Shown here: positions 41,602 through 50,623 of the stretch, in pieces
How the letters are laid out: every line of letters begins with the position of its first letter
Numbering within the stretch: position 1 is the stretch's first letter
Assembly (NCBI RefSeq): GCF_016924645.1
Contig: NZ_JAFFJV010000012.1
Coordinates: 29,044 to 93,043, forward strand
Source of the DNA: Rufibacter psychrotolerans
Lineage (GTDB): Bacteria; Bacteroidota; Bacteroidia; Cytophagales; Hymenobacteraceae
Direction: 5' to 3'
Length of the DNA stretch: 64,000 nucleotides
Notes under the pieces: model-generated
Told to the model about the DNA's origin: nothing
The model's input: only the letters and a program-made list of their open reading frames with translations
Databases searched by the model: none
Translations under genes and position numbers: made by a program

Positions 41602-42234
41602 TCACAGAGCGAACAGGAAGGTAAAGAAAAGGCCAATCCAGAGGGCATCCAGAAAGTGCCAGTAACTGCGCAGCATCTGGAGCTGCATGAGGCGGTACGG
41701 GTCGCGGTTGAAGACCAGCGTACGGATGGGGTCGGCGGCGGCCCGGTTTACCCGCACGAACAGGAAGGAGCAGAAGGCCAGTCCACCGGCCACGTGCAGC
41801 AGGTGCAGCGCCGAGAGCAGGTACAGGAAGGTACCGGCCGGGTGCCCGTCAAACAAAATGTTCGCCGACATCATCTCGTACCAGGCCACCACCTGCGCCA
41901 CCGAAAAGGCCGTCCCCAGCACTAATCCCCAGAGCAAGCGCTTTTTCATGGTAAGCAGGTCATCCTGGGCGTAATACGAAGGCACCTGGTGGATGAAGAA
42001 GCCACTGACCAGGATAAGCACGGTACTCACCGAGAACAACTTAGGCAACGCAAACGGGGTAGCGGGAGCAGCATTGCTGGTTTTCACCAGAAACAAGACT
42101 GTTAACACCAGAAACAACATGCCCATGCCTGCCATGCTGATGTACAGGAGCATCTTGAGTGGGGGGACCTTTTCAATCTTCTCAAAGCTGGACATCTTGC
42201 CAGCGCCTATTTTATTTTGGTTCTCAGATTTCAT
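41602..42234 (-). CDS. Heme-copper oxidase subunit III-like protein
   Basis: A 210-residue protein with five hydrophobic helices (about 26-48, 62-80, 98-120, 135-155, 185-208). PPLKMLLYISMAGMGMLFL, FSVAQVVAWYEMM, GTFLYLLSALHLLHVAGGLAFC and YWHFLDALWIGLFFTFLF are signatures of cytochrome c oxidase subunit III, including the His pair and the WHFLD segment. It stands alone without subunits I, II or IV, so it must join an oxidase encoded elsewhere or be a solitary paralogue. Confidence 0.87.
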   Translation of the reverse strand: MKSENQNKIGAGKMSSFEKIEKVPPLKMLLYISMAGMGMLFLVLTVLFLVKTSNAAPATPFALPKLFSVSTVLILVSGFFIHQVPSYYAQDDLLTMKKRLLWGLVLGTAFSVAQVVAWYEMMSANILFDGHPAGTFLYLLSALHLLHVAGGLAFCSFLFVRVNRAAADPIRTLVFNRDPYRLMQLQMLRSYWHFLDALWIGLFFTFLFAL

Positions 42235-42431
42235 GATTTTACTGGTTCATCTTCCCTACTAGCTGAGCCTACCATTGGCTTTATAAAGTACTACTTCATA
42301 TGTAGTACACTGTTACTCAAGAGAATGTTTACTTGTTTTGCCCAAATTGATGCAGTTTTTTACAAGAACGTTGCTTTGCCCCTTTTCTATATTGTAAAGA
42401 CTCTCCGTAAGGGCCTGGCCCCTACCCGGCG

Positions 42432-42782
42432 CTAGCTTCTTTTAAACCAGGAGCCCACCTTGCCAAACACGGCATTGGCGGTGATTTTGGGCATGTTGCC
42501 CGTTCCAAACTCCACGTAGGTCTTGTTGTTTACGCGCACATCTACCACCAGGCCGGCTTTCCCCAGCGCCTGGTTCAGCTCCCGGGCTTTTCCCAGGCTT
42601 TCGCCCAGGCTGCCTCCGCCTTTGCCCGAGGAAGGGGGAAGTACATTGTACAGCACCCGCTCCAGGGCGGCGTGATCTTTGAAGTTTACAATTACAAAGT
42701 TGTTTTCGGCCACTACCACCACGTGGTCTTCCAGGACGGTGAGCACCAGCTGCGCTGACAGGTCAAACGGAAAAGTGCCCAT
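42432..42782 (-). CDS. Uncharacterised 116-residue protein
   Basis: I do not recognise a family. The N-terminal 50 residues (MGTFPFDLSAQLVLTVLEDHVVVVAENNFVIVNF) look like alternating beta strands; a Gly/Ser-rich linker (SSGKGGGSLGES) follows and then a helix-strand segment ending FGKVGSWFKRS. No signal peptide. It is separated from the upstream 74-residue gene by two bases, so they form a small operon. Confidence 0.7.
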   Translation of the reverse strand: MGTFPFDLSAQLVLTVLEDHVVVVAENNFVIVNFKDHAALERVLYNVLPPSSGKGGGSLGESLGKARELNQALGKAGLVVDVRVNNKTYVEFGTGNMPKITANAVFGKVGSWFKRS

Positions 42783-42784
42783 GG

Positions 42785-43009
42785 TTAAGCCTGGTTAGTG
42801 CCCGTAGATTTGGTCTTCAAGGTCAGCTTGCCGTTGAGGCGCCACTGGCCCGGCTGCCCCTGCGGCCCCGGCCCCTGCACTGATACGTCCTGAAAATCCA
42901 GGGTAATGTCGGTCTGGGCCGCTTTGAGTTTCTCTAACAGCACCGCCGCCAGGTCAGACAGCTTCTGCACGGGTTGGGTGGTGTTCTCTGGTTGGGTAGT
43001 GTTTTCCAT
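42785..43009 (-). CDS. Uncharacterised 74-residue protein
   Basis: Starting at ATG 43009 the protein has 74 residues. It begins MENTTQPENTTQPVQ, a direct repeat of ENTTQP, then a helix (LSDLAAVLLEKLKAAQTDI) and a beta-rich C-terminus (WRLNGKLTLKTKS). The longer frame to 43069 has no support. It is immediately upstream of, and probably co-translated with, the 116-residue gene. Function unknown. Confidence 0.65.
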   Translation of the reverse strand: MENTTQPENTTQPVQKLSDLAAVLLEKLKAAQTDITLDFQDVSVQGPGPQGQPGQWRLNGKLTLKTKSTGTNQA

Positions 43010-43163
43010 AGGGTAGTAAATTGATAAAGAGCACAAAGATGGTACGCGGGGCAGGCAGCCCCGTTGCATTAACCTTTCAGGTTTAAATAGTCCAATATAT
43101 CTAATATTTGGCCAATACGTATAAACAACCAGTTTACTGCCCCTTCAGGCGGTACTTTTTTCT

Positions 43164-43907
43164 ATGAAAAACACCTACACTTTTGCCGTAGCCATGCTCT
43201 GGTGTGCGGTAGTCCAGTTGCTGCCGACCCGGGTAGCAGCCCAGAACTGCATCCAACCCCTGGGTTTGGCCAAAAACACCGAGTTTGTGTACCAGGTCAC
43301 CGACAAAGGGCGCCCCAACGGAACGCTCAGCAACAAGGTGGTGCAGCAGATGGCCGACGAGGACGGCGTGTACGTCACCACTTTCAAAAGCGCCCGGCTG
43401 GGAAAAGGCAACCGCCCCGAAACCGCGGAGGAATACAAGATCAGGTGCTCCGGCGATACCGTGTACCTGGACGCCATGCTGCTCCTGCGCGAGCAAGCCC
43501 TCAAGGCCTTTGACGGAAAGGATTTTGATTACACTCCGGTCCACATCCCCTACCCGCTGCAGATGCAGGTGGGCCAACGGCTCCCCGACGGCAAACTGGG
43601 CGTGCGGGTGCGCTCGTCTAACATTGACATCACCAACATCACCATGGTGGCCACCAACCGCAAGGTGGAGGGCCGTGAGACCATCAGCACCCCGGCCGGT
43701 GCGTTTGACTGTTTCAAGATCACCTACCAGTACGTGGTGGAGCTAGACGCCATGGGCATGCCCCTGCGCGACCTGTTCAACGTGGAAGAGTATTTCTCGC
43801 TGGAGCACGGCCTCATCAAATGCCAGTTCACCACCAAGCGGGGCAAGAAGGCCAAGGGCCTGGAACTGATTACCAAAAAGAACCCCGCCCAGGCGCTGCA
43901 GAAATAA
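43164..43907 (+). CDS. Secreted TapB/DUF3108-like protein
   Basis: A 247-residue protein with a signal peptide (MKNTYTFAVAMLWCAVVQLLPTRVAAQ). The mature part, NTEFVYQVTDKGRPNGTLSNKVVQQ through VEGRETISTPAGAFDCFKITYQYVVEL and VEEYFSLEHGLIKCQ, matches the TapB/DUF3108 type of beta-rich periplasmic proteins seen in Bacteroidota. No catalytic motif. It is separated from the DUF4920 gene by 67 bp and lies on the same strand. Confidence 0.8.
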   Translation: MKNTYTFAVAMLWCAVVQLLPTRVAAQNCIQPLGLAKNTEFVYQVTDKGRPNGTLSNKVVQQMADEDGVYVTTFKSARLGKGNRPETAEEYKIRCSGDTVYLDAMLLLREQALKAFDGKDFDYTPVHIPYPLQMQVGQRLPDGKLGVRVRSSNIDITNITMVATNRKVEGRETISTPAGAFDCFKITYQYVVELDAMGMPLRDLFNVEEYFSLEHGLIKCQFTTKRGKKAKGLELITKKNPAQALQK

Positions 43908-43974
43908 CGGGCTGGTTGTTTGGTTCTTAGCCGCAGATGTGTAGATTTAATCCTAAAATCTACCTTGTTTGGTC

Positions 43975-44487
43975 ATGAAGAAGCTTTTACCCGTAGCCGC
44001 CATGATAGGGCTTTTGGTACTGGGAAGTTGCACCAAAAGCACCGAACCCAAAGAAACAGCCTCGGCCGCCCAGCCAGAAAAGGTCACCGCCTACGGCGAG
44101 AAGTTCTCGGCCCAGGGGGCCATTGCCGCTTCTGTCCTGCCGGCCCTGCTCACCCACCAGGATTCGGCGCAAGCCAAGGTGGCTACCCAGGTGCTGGAGG
44201 TATGCCAATCTAAGGGCTGCTGGATGAACGTGGCCGTGGAAGGCCAGGACCCCATGCGTGTCTCGTTCAAGAACTACGCCTTCTTCATGCCCAAAGACCT
44301 GGCCGGCAAGGAGGTAGTCTTTGAAGGGGTAGCCTTCCGCGATACAGTGTCGGTGGAGGACCAGCGCCACTTTGCCGAGGATGCCGGCAAATCTAAGGAA
44401 GAGATTGCGGCCATCACCCAACCCAAGCCCTCCATCACCTTTATTGCGTCTGGGGTGCAGGTCAAGGAGCAAGCCCGTAAGAACTAA
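43975..44487 (+). CDS. DUF4920 domain lipoprotein
   Basis: From ATG 43975 the protein has 170 residues. The signal ends LLVLGSCTK, a good lipobox. The domain has QVLEVCQSKGCWMNVAVEG and MRVSFKNYAFFMPKDLAGKEVVFEGVAFRDTVSVEDQRHFAEDAGKSKEEIAAITQPKPSITFIASGV, matching DUF4920. The conserved Cys pair (CQSKGC) may bind a metal or form a disulfide. Function unknown; likely periplasmic. A strong terminator follows. Confidence 0.87.
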   Translation: MKKLLPVAAMIGLLVLGSCTKSTEPKETASAAQPEKVTAYGEKFSAQGAIAASVLPALLTHQDSAQAKVATQVLEVCQSKGCWMNVAVEGQDPMRVSFKNYAFFMPKDLAGKEVVFEGVAFRDTVSVEDQRHFAEDAGKSKEEIAAITQPKPSITFIASGVQVKEQARKN

Positions 44488-44502
44488 CTCCCCCCAATGG
44501 AT

Positions 44503-44550
44503 AAGGCCCAAAACCCGCTGTTTGTACAAGCGGGTTTTGGGCCTTTTTTA
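44503..44550 (+). terminator. Terminator fused to a dispersed palindrome
   Basis: 17-bp stem (44503-44519 with 44529-44545, AAGGCCCAAAACCCGCT / AGCGGGTTTTGGGCCTT) followed by TTTTTT. Its right arm is also the left arm of a palindrome copy, GTTTTGGGCCTTTTTT / AAAATCTGCCCTAAAAC (44534-44569). Confidence 0.87.
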
Positions 44551-44591
44551 TGAAAATCTGCCCTAAAACAGTTAGGGGCGATGCGCAAGCG

Positions 44592-45014
44592 TTACGTTAA
44601 GCGCAGCAGCAGCCATTCTTCGGCAATTTCCTGGTCCTCAAAGGATTTCAGGGTAAACGTGCTGCCCAGTTGCTGCTTGAACTGCTGGAAGGACCTTTGC
44701 CCGTAGATGCCCGGGGAAAGCACATGGGCCATCCACCTTAGGCCCAGGGCCTGGGCCGCCGGCGCCCATTTGTGCGCCAGGTACTGCACGGCCGCGTCCC
44801 AGGGGCCAATCACCTCGCGGTTGCTGTTGAGTAAGCCTTGGCAGGGAGTTTGGCGCAGGATGGACAGGATGTAGTTTCCCCCCATGACCACCGTTTCCAG
44901 GGTCTGAATCCCCACCCAGTTCACGTAGAGGTAAGGGCCGCTTGGCACCAGGTGTGCCTCAAAAAATACATCTCCGTTCGCTTTCCTAAGCTCCTTCTTC
45001 TCCAATAAATCCAT
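44592..45014 (-). CDS. Uncharacterised protein, possible SpoIIAA/STAS-like fold
   Basis: A 140-residue protein with no certain family. Its strand-helix pattern, an N-terminal two-strand unit, then YLYVNWVGIQTLETVVMGGNYILSIL, QGLLNSNREV, a Trp after about 20 residues, and SFEDQEIAEEWLLL at the end, is what SpoIIAA-like STAS proteins show. It ends the operon begun by the RsbQ-like hydrolase (21-bp gap), a context that would suit a role in stress signalling; both points are inference. Confidence 0.6.
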   Translation of the reverse strand: MDLLEKKELRKANGDVFFEAHLVPSGPYLYVNWVGIQTLETVVMGGNYILSILRQTPCQGLLNSNREVIGPWDAAVQYLAHKWAPAAQALGLRWMAHVLSPGIYGQRSFQQFKQQLGSTFTLKSFEDQEIAEEWLLLRLT

Positions 45015-45035
45015 TCTGTGTGCTCGCTACCCTCT

Positions 45036-45863
45036 TTATACGCTTCCTGCCTCCTCCCGTACCAGCTGTGGGCGACCTAAAAACTGCTGAATGGCAGCAA
45101 TGGTCTCCTCAGGGGCACTCAGGTTGGGGCAATGGCCGGTAGCTTTCAGGTACACCAGCTGGCTGTTGGGTAAATGGCGGTGCATGTACTCCCCCACCAC
45201 TTTGGGGGCAATCACATCTTCTTCGCACTGCAGGATCAGGGCGTCGGTTCTAAGGTTGGGCAGGTCATCGCGGTTGTCTGACAGGAAGGTGATGCGGGCA
45301 AAATCCTTGGCCACTTCTTCGTTGCTACTGCAGAAGCTCTGCGCCAGTTCCTGCCCTAGCTCGGGCTTCTGGGGGTTGCCCATGATCACGGGTGCCATGG
45401 TGGTAGACCAGCCCAGGTAATCGCTGTCCAGGAATTCCAGCAATCCGTTGATTCCCTCGCGGGTGAAACCGCCCTCGTAGTCTCCGTCATTGATGTAGCA
45501 GGGCGAGGGGCCAATCAGGACCAGTTTAGAGAACCTGTCTGGTTCAATGATGGCGGCCAGCACCCCAATCATGGCGCTCACGGAGTGTCCCACAAAAATA
45601 ATGTCGGTGAGGTTGAGCTCATCGCAGATTTCCAGAACGTCTACCGCGTACGATTGCAGGGTGGAGTACCGCTCCTGGGTATATTTTGAGGTATCGGCTT
45701 TGCCGAAGCCCACGTGGTCAAACAAGACTACCTTGTACTCTTCCTCAAAGGCCGGGGTAACAAAGCGCCACATGTTCTGGTCGCAGCCATACCCGTGCGC
45801 GAAAAGCATGACCTGGGTGCCCTTGCCTTTCACGGTTACGTTGTTTCTTTTTAGAGCTTTCAT
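45036..45863 (-). CDS. RsbQ-like alpha/beta hydrolase
   Basis: A 275-residue protein. LFAHGYGCDQNMWRFV, the nucleophile elbow GHSVSA with its Ser, DALILQCEEDVIAPKVVGEYM with the acid, and KATGHCPNLSAPEET with the His follow the Bacillus subtilis RsbQ and plant D14/KAI2 group, which bind and hydrolyse small hydrophobic ligands. In Bacillus RsbQ works with the PP2C phosphatase RsbP; no PP2C is in this window. The gene lies 21 bp upstream of the possible SpoIIAA-like gene. Confidence 0.83.
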   Translation of the reverse strand: MKALKRNNVTVKGKGTQVMLFAHGYGCDQNMWRFVTPAFEEEYKVVLFDHVGFGKADTSKYTQERYSTLQSYAVDVLEICDELNLTDIIFVGHSVSAMIGVLAAIIEPDRFSKLVLIGPSPCYINDGDYEGGFTREGINGLLEFLDSDYLGWSTTMAPVIMGNPQKPELGQELAQSFCSSNEEVAKDFARITFLSDNRDDLPNLRTDALILQCEEDVIAPKVVGEYMHRHLPNSQLVYLKATGHCPNLSAPEETIAAIQQFLGRPQLVREEAGSV

Positions 45864-46269
45864 AGTTAGGGGGGTAAAAGGGTGAAAAAGCGTCTAAATA
45901 TTAGTACGGGGCAATATACGAACTTATTTATGAAAAGGCTTCCTTTGTCTATTATTATTGCACTTAAAAAAGAAAGTATTTTCACCCCAACCCGCTGGAC
46001 CGCATCTGCAAAAGCTTGATTTTCTTGCTAAAAGGCAATCTCCCAGCCGCCTTGGGTTTTCTGCCCGATTTTGCGTTTTCAGCCCTTTTCCTACCCGCGC
46101 GGGGCACTCCAAGAGCCCTTGCACCGCCGGCAGGGTCAAGCCCTGAGCCAACCACCCGGAAAAATGCCCGTTAAATCTCAGAGCGGGAATACGTTTCCTT
46201 CCGGATACCACAAGGATCCATGGTGGGCAGAGAGACTTCTGCTAGTTTTGACACGAATAACAATTTGAT

Positions 46270-46986
46270 ATGGAATCTTTAAAAGGAAAGACGGCCCTTA
46301 TTACCGGGGCAGGAAAAGGGTTAGGCAAGGCCATTGCCATTGCGCTGGCGAAAGAAGGAGTGAATGTAGCCTTACTGGCCCGTACCCAGAGTGATTTACA
46401 GAAAGTAGCCGAAGAGATTGAGAGCCTGGGCGTGGAAACCTCAGTGGTGACCGCCGACGTGACCGACCTGCACAGCGTGAACGAAGCCGTGGAGCAGGTG
46501 CGGCAGGAACTGGGCTTTATTGACATCCTGATCAACAACGCGGGCACCGCCGCCTTCGGCAAGTTCCTGGACCTGGAACCCGAGCAGTGGGAGCACATCA
46601 TCAAGGTGAACCTCCTGGGGCCTTATTACGTGACCCGGGCCGTGTTGCCAGCCATGATCTCCAAAAAGACCGGCGACATTGTCAATATTTCCTCCACTGC
46701 GGGGCAGCGCGGCGCGGCCATGACCAGCGCGTACAGTGCCTCCAAGTTCGGGCTTATTGGCTTGTCTGAGTCCCTCATGCAGGAAGTGCGCAAGCACAAC
46801 ATTAGGGTGACCACCCTCACCCCCAGCACCGTGGCCACCGACCTGTCGCTGGGCCTGAACCTGACCGACGGCAATCCCGAGAAAGTCATGCAGCCCGAGG
46901 ACTTCGCGGAGTTCCTGGTGTGCCAGCTCAAGCTCAACCGTCGGGTTTTCATCAAGGAAGCCGGCATCTGGTCTACCAACCCGTAG
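46270..46986 (+). CDS. Short-chain dehydrogenase, 3-ketoacyl-ACP reductase type
   Basis: A 238-residue SDR enzyme. The NADP-binding motif is [10 protein letters not shown] (12-21), the NNAG motif at 89-92, catalytic Ser about 142, Tyr155 and Lys159 in YSASK. It resembles FabG-type 3-ketoacyl-ACP reductases; many Bacteroidota paralogues act on other carbonyls, so the substrate is uncertain. It is monocistronic; the 406-bp gap upstream holds no feature I can name. A strong terminator follows. Confidence 0.87.
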   Translation: MESLKGKTALITGAGKGLGKAIAIALAKEGVNVALLARTQSDLQKVAEEIESLGVETSVVTADVTDLHSVNEAVEQVRQELGFIDILINNAGTAAFGKFLDLEPEQWEHIIKVNLLGPYYVTRAVLPAMISKKTGDIVNISSTAGQRGAAMTSAYSASKFGLIGLSESLMQEVRKHNIRVTTLTPSTVATDLSLGLNLTDGNPEKVMQPEDFAEFLVCQLKLNRRVFIKEAGIWSTNP

Positions 46987-47015
46987 TCACCCGTTACCAA
47001 CGTACTATATAAGCC

Positions 47016-47063
47016 AAAAGCGATTCGGGCCTGTTTTCTGGAAAACAGGCCCGAATCGCTTTT
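47016..47063. terminator. Bidirectional 23-bp palindromic terminator
   Basis: Perfect 23-bp stem (47016-47038 with 47041-47063). It contains the family core TCGGGCCTGTTTTC / GAAAACAGGCCCGA, then runs of A and T on both sides that make it work in both directions. It separates the convergent reductase (+) and helicase (-) genes. Confidence 0.87.
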
Positions 47064-47090
47064 TTTATGTCATTGGCTTGGTGCTGCAGT

Positions 47091-48233
47091 TTAGAAGCCT
47101 TTCAGGTCAATGGCACCGGTTTCCTGGGTGGGAATGACCCGTTTAGTTTGCTTCTGAATGATCTTGAAGTGGTGGGCGTCCTCGGGGGTGACCAGCGTGA
47201 TGGCCTCCCCGGCCGTCTCGGCGCGCCCGGTGCGGCCAATGCGGTGAATGTAGTCTTTGGAGGAACGCGGCAGGTCATAGTTGATCACGTGTGGCAAAAA
47301 CTGCACGTCTATGCCGCGGGCGGCCAGGTCGGTGGCCACCAGCACCGGCACCTTGCCTTTCTTGAACAGGGCCAGCGCCTCGGTGCGGGCGCCCTGGCTC
47401 TTGCCGCTGTGCAGCGCCACCGCCTTAATGCCGTTGTTGGCCAGTTTGGTCACCAGGTGGTCGGCGCGTTTGGTGGCCGAGACAAAGACCAGCACCTGCT
47501 GCATTTTCTGCTCTTTGATGAGGTAGCGCAGGAAAGGGCCTTTCCGTTCCTGGTCTACCAGGTAGGCCAGTTCGGTGATGAGGGTGGGCTCGTCGCTGGC
47601 CTGGGGCTGCACCTCCACCGTGACCGGCTCCCGCAGCAGCGTTTCCTGAATGGCGTTCACCTTGTTGTCCAGCGTGGCCGAAAACAGGATGTTTTGCCGT
47701 TTTTTGGGCAAAAGGGCCAGGATTTGCCGCATCTCCTCCTCAAAGCCCAGGTTGAGCATTTTATCGGCTTCGTCCAGCACCAGGGTCTCTACCTCAGACA
47801 GGTGCACGGCCTTTGAGGCCACCAGGTCCAGCAGGCGACCCGGGGTGGCAACCAGAATATCGGTGCCCTGCAGCTTCATCATCTGCGGATTAATGGACAC
47901 GCCCCCGAACACCGCCAGCGTCTTGATCTTCACCGGAATGTGGGCGCTGAACGAAAGAAACACTTCCCCTACCTGCAGGGCCAGTTCGCGGGTGGGCACC
48001 AGCACCAGGGCCTTTACGTACCGGTTCCGGAACGCGCGGCTGGTCTGCATTCTATCCAGCAGCGGCAGTGCGTACGCGGCGGTCTTGCCCGAGCCAGTAT
48101 GGGCAATGCCCAGCACATCTTTCCCCTTGAGGATGGGCGGAATGGCCGACCGTTGGATGGGGTAAGGCTCTGAATACTGCTGCTGGGCCGCTTTAACAAC
48201 AGGCGCGGATAAGCCCAATTCTGCGAATGACAT
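47091..48233 (-). CDS. rhlE: DEAD-box RNA helicase
   Basis: From ATG at 48233 the protein has 380 residues; the upstream extension to 48365 has no helicase similarity. The Q motif is PYPIQRSAIPPIL, motif I AHTGSGKTAAY, Ia PTRELALQVG, DEAD box VLDEADKML, SAT at SATLDNK, and the C-terminal domain has VLVATDLAARGIDV and HRIGRTGRAETAG. It unwinds RNA, and RhlE-type enzymes act in ribosome assembly and cold response. The minus-strand region upstream has TATCTTTG at 48257-48264, matching the -7 element, but no good -33. Confidence 0.92.
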   Translation of the reverse strand: MSFAELGLSAPVVKAAQQQYSEPYPIQRSAIPPILKGKDVLGIAHTGSGKTAAYALPLLDRMQTSRAFRNRYVKALVLVPTRELALQVGEVFLSFSAHIPVKIKTLAVFGGVSINPQMMKLQGTDILVATPGRLLDLVASKAVHLSEVETLVLDEADKMLNLGFEEEMRQILALLPKKRQNILFSATLDNKVNAIQETLLREPVTVEVQPQASDEPTLITELAYLVDQERKGPFLRYLIKEQKMQQVLVFVSATKRADHLVTKLANNGIKAVALHSGKSQGARTEALALFKKGKVPVLVATDLAARGIDVQFLPHVINYDLPRSSKDYIHRIGRTGRAETAGEAITLVTPEDAHHFKIIQKQTKRVIPTQETGAIDLKGF

Positions 48234-48382
48234 AGGTTCTACCAATAGGAAAGCCACAAAGATACGCGCTGCCGCACAGCAAGCCGCCCCGGGCCTGGTT
48301 GCCGAGCCAAATAAAGTTTGCTCCTGGCAAGCGGCCTCTGCCCGGTTTCCCTGCTCCTTGGCCATGCCGAAGGCGCAAGAGT

Positions 48383-48420
48383 CCGTTTTAAGCCCCTTTT
48401 CAGGAAAACAGGCCTAAAAC
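48383..48420. repeat. Dispersed intergenic palindrome (copy 11)
   Basis: CCGTTTTAAGCCCCTTTTCA then GGAAAACAGGCCTAAAAC, between the helicase start and the gluconokinase/6PGDH stop (46 bp downstream of the latter on its strand). Confidence 0.65.
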
Positions 48421-48466
48421 CCGGCAGTACCTTGTCCAGAGCCAACTCCGGCAACCTAACAGCGCA

Positions 48467-50383
48467 TCACCATTCTACGTGGAAAGACTGGTCCAGCGGC
48501 TGATCAACGCGGCGGAACGTGTGGGCCCCGAAGAAATCGCGCTGCGCCTGGATCAGGTTGGCCGGCGACTGGGCGGTGGTGTAGCCCAAGAAATAGTTGA
48601 GGGCCGAAGAAAAGACCGGCTGCGCGGCATTGGCTTTGAGGCCCGCCGCCACGGTTTCCTTGAAGGCCAGCAACAGCCCCGACATGCGCTCCACCACCCT
48701 AGGGTGCTGCAACAGCGGCGTTTCTTCCTGGAGCAATTCGGTCAGTTCTTCCATCAGCTCAGACCTAATGATGCAGCCGTTGGTCCAGATGCGGGCAATC
48801 TCGCTCAGGTTGAGGTGCCACAGGTACTGGCGCGAGGCCTGCCGGATCAGCTCAAAGCCCACGGCATGGTTGATGAGCCGCACGGCCTCGTAGGCCTGTC
48901 TCAGCTGCTGGGCATGGAGCAAGGGCACGCCTACCAGTTGCTCGGGTAAAATGCCGTACAGGGCCGCCGCCTGCACCCGCTGCTCCTTCTGCGCCGAGAG
49001 GTACCGGGCCATCACCGCCGCCGCAATGGGGTCCAGGGAAGCTCCCAGGTCCAGGGCCGCCGTGGTGCTCCAGCCGCCGGTGCCCTTCTGTTCGGCGGCA
49101 TCCAGAATCTTGTCCAGAAGCAGCCCCCCGTCTTCCTGCTTCTGCAGAATGGCAATGGTGATCTCCAGCAAGTAGCTGTTCAGGCCCGAGCTCTGCCAGG
49201 CGGTAAACTCCTCGGCAATGGCCGCCGGGGAGAAGTTGAGGTGGAACCGCAGGAGCTGGTAGGCTTCGGCCAGGGCCTGCATCTCGGCGTACTCAATGCC
49301 GTTGTGCACCATCTTCACAAAATGCCCGGCGCCCTGGGGACCGATGTAGGTGCAGCACGGGACCCCGCGTTGGTCGCGCGCGGCCAGCTTCTCCAGCAGG
49401 TCGGCTACTTTCTGGTAGCCTTCCCGCTCGCCGCCTGGCATGAGCGACGGTCCCTTGAGGGCTCCCTCCTCGCCCCCCGAAATGCCCACTCCCAGAAAAT
49501 GGAGCCGGTGGTTGTGCATCTCAATGGTCCGGCGGTTGGTGTCCAGGTAGTGCGAGTTGCCGCCGTCCATGACCAGGTCGCCCTCCTCCAGCAGCGGATG
49601 CAGTTGTTCCAGCAGCAGGTCTACGGGCTTGCCGGCCTTGACCATGAGCAGGATGCGGCGGGGTTTTTCCAGGGCCTGCACAAACCTGTCCATGTCTGAG
49701 AACGGTACCAGCGGCTGCTGGGGGTGTTCTTCGGCAAAGCGCTCGGCCACTTTTTCTTCCACGCCCGGCACGGTGCGGTTGTAGACGCCCACGGTAATGC
49801 CCTTACCGGCTAAATTAAGGGCCAGGCTCTTGCCCATGACGCCCAGGCCAATGATCCCGAAGGAGGCGGTGGTACCTGTTGTTGAAGAAGGATGCATAGC
49901 GGTAGTAAATTGGATGATTTGTTCAACGATCTGTTCAGGCGGGTGGGTGATGTCTACCCGCAGGGCGTCTGCCGGAATTTCAAGCGTCGCTAGCTGCGAG
50001 GCCAGCAGTACATCTTTCATGAAATGTCCCTGGCGGCTGCGCATGCGGTGGCGCAGGACTCTTTCTTCGCCGTGCAGGTAGATGATTTTCAGGGGCAGGG
50101 TAAGGTTCTGCCGCAACACCTGCCGGTACTGCTCTTTCAGGGCCGAGCAGGCCAGCACCACCTCCTGGTTGGTGCGCTCGGCTTCCAGGAGCAGGTGGTT
50201 CAGCTTCTGGAGCCAGGCCTGCCGGTCTTCGTCGGTGAGCGGAATGCCCTGGCTCATTTTCTCCACGCTGGGTGCCAGGTGGTGGTCATCGGCGTCAATG
50301 AAGTGCAGCCCCAGCCGTTGCGCCAGCAGTTTGCCCACCGTGCTCTTGCCGCTCCCCGAAACGCCCATGACCATGTACGACAT
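48467..50383 (-). CDS. Fused gluconokinase / 6-phosphogluconate dehydrogenase
   Basis: A 638-residue protein. Residues 1-165 are a complete GntK-type gluconokinase: Walker A GVSGSGKST (8-16), DADDHH, VLACSALKEQYR and the lid-like RMRSRQGHFMK. After a short linker (MHPSSTTGTTA), residues about 173-638 are a full 6-phosphogluconate dehydrogenase: FGIIGLGVMGKSLALNL, YNRTVPGVEEKVAE, MVHNGIEYAEMQ, and TGGWSTTAALDLGASLDPIAAAVMARYLS. The two steps are gluconate to 6-phosphogluconate to ribulose-5-phosphate, so the fusion channels one pathway. Both halves look intact. An internal start at MHPSS could also give a separate dehydrogenase. Confidence 0.92.
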   Translation of the reverse strand: MSYMVMGVSGSGKSTVGKLLAQRLGLHFIDADDHHLAPSVEKMSQGIPLTDEDRQAWLQKLNHLLLEAERTNQEVVLACSALKEQYRQVLRQNLTLPLKIIYLHGEERVLRHRMRSRQGHFMKDVLLASQLATLEIPADALRVDITHPPEQIVEQIIQFTTAMHPSSTTGTTASFGIIGLGVMGKSLALNLAGKGITVGVYNRTVPGVEEKVAERFAEEHPQQPLVPFSDMDRFVQALEKPRRILLMVKAGKPVDLLLEQLHPLLEEGDLVMDGGNSHYLDTNRRTIEMHNHRLHFLGVGISGGEEGALKGPSLMPGGEREGYQKVADLLEKLAARDQRGVPCCTYIGPQGAGHFVKMVHNGIEYAEMQALAEAYQLLRFHLNFSPAAIAEEFTAWQSSGLNSYLLEITIAILQKQEDGGLLLDKILDAAEQKGTGGWSTTAALDLGASLDPIAAAVMARYLSAQKEQRVQAAALYGILPEQLVGVPLLHAQQLRQAYEAVRLINHAVGFELIRQASRQYLWHLNLSEIARIWTNGCIIRSELMEELTELLQEETPLLQHPRVVERMSGLLLAFKETVAAGLKANAAQPVFSSALNYFLGYTTAQSPANLIQAQRDFFGAHTFRRVDQPLDQSFHVEW

Positions 50384-50623
50384 GCCTGTTACTTTGCAGT
50401 AGAAGATGGTAAAGCATACGGGAGCAGGATTTTCAGGATGAGGGAAATTTTCAGGATTGGGGTATTTTTAGAGAATTTTTAATATTTCAGGATGTAGTGG
50501 CCGCTAGCGCCTCAAGTATTGGGGTACCGATGCGTTAGTGGTTGGGAATGTAGTACATCAGAAAGTGCAGCAGGAACGTACTGGTGGGATAGTTGGCAAA
50601 CCTGGACCTATAACCTGAAAAAG

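Noticed and set aside
48234..48365. N-terminal extension of the RhlE helicase
   Set aside because: Helicase similarity begins at MSFAELGL (48233); the extension is of intergenic composition.
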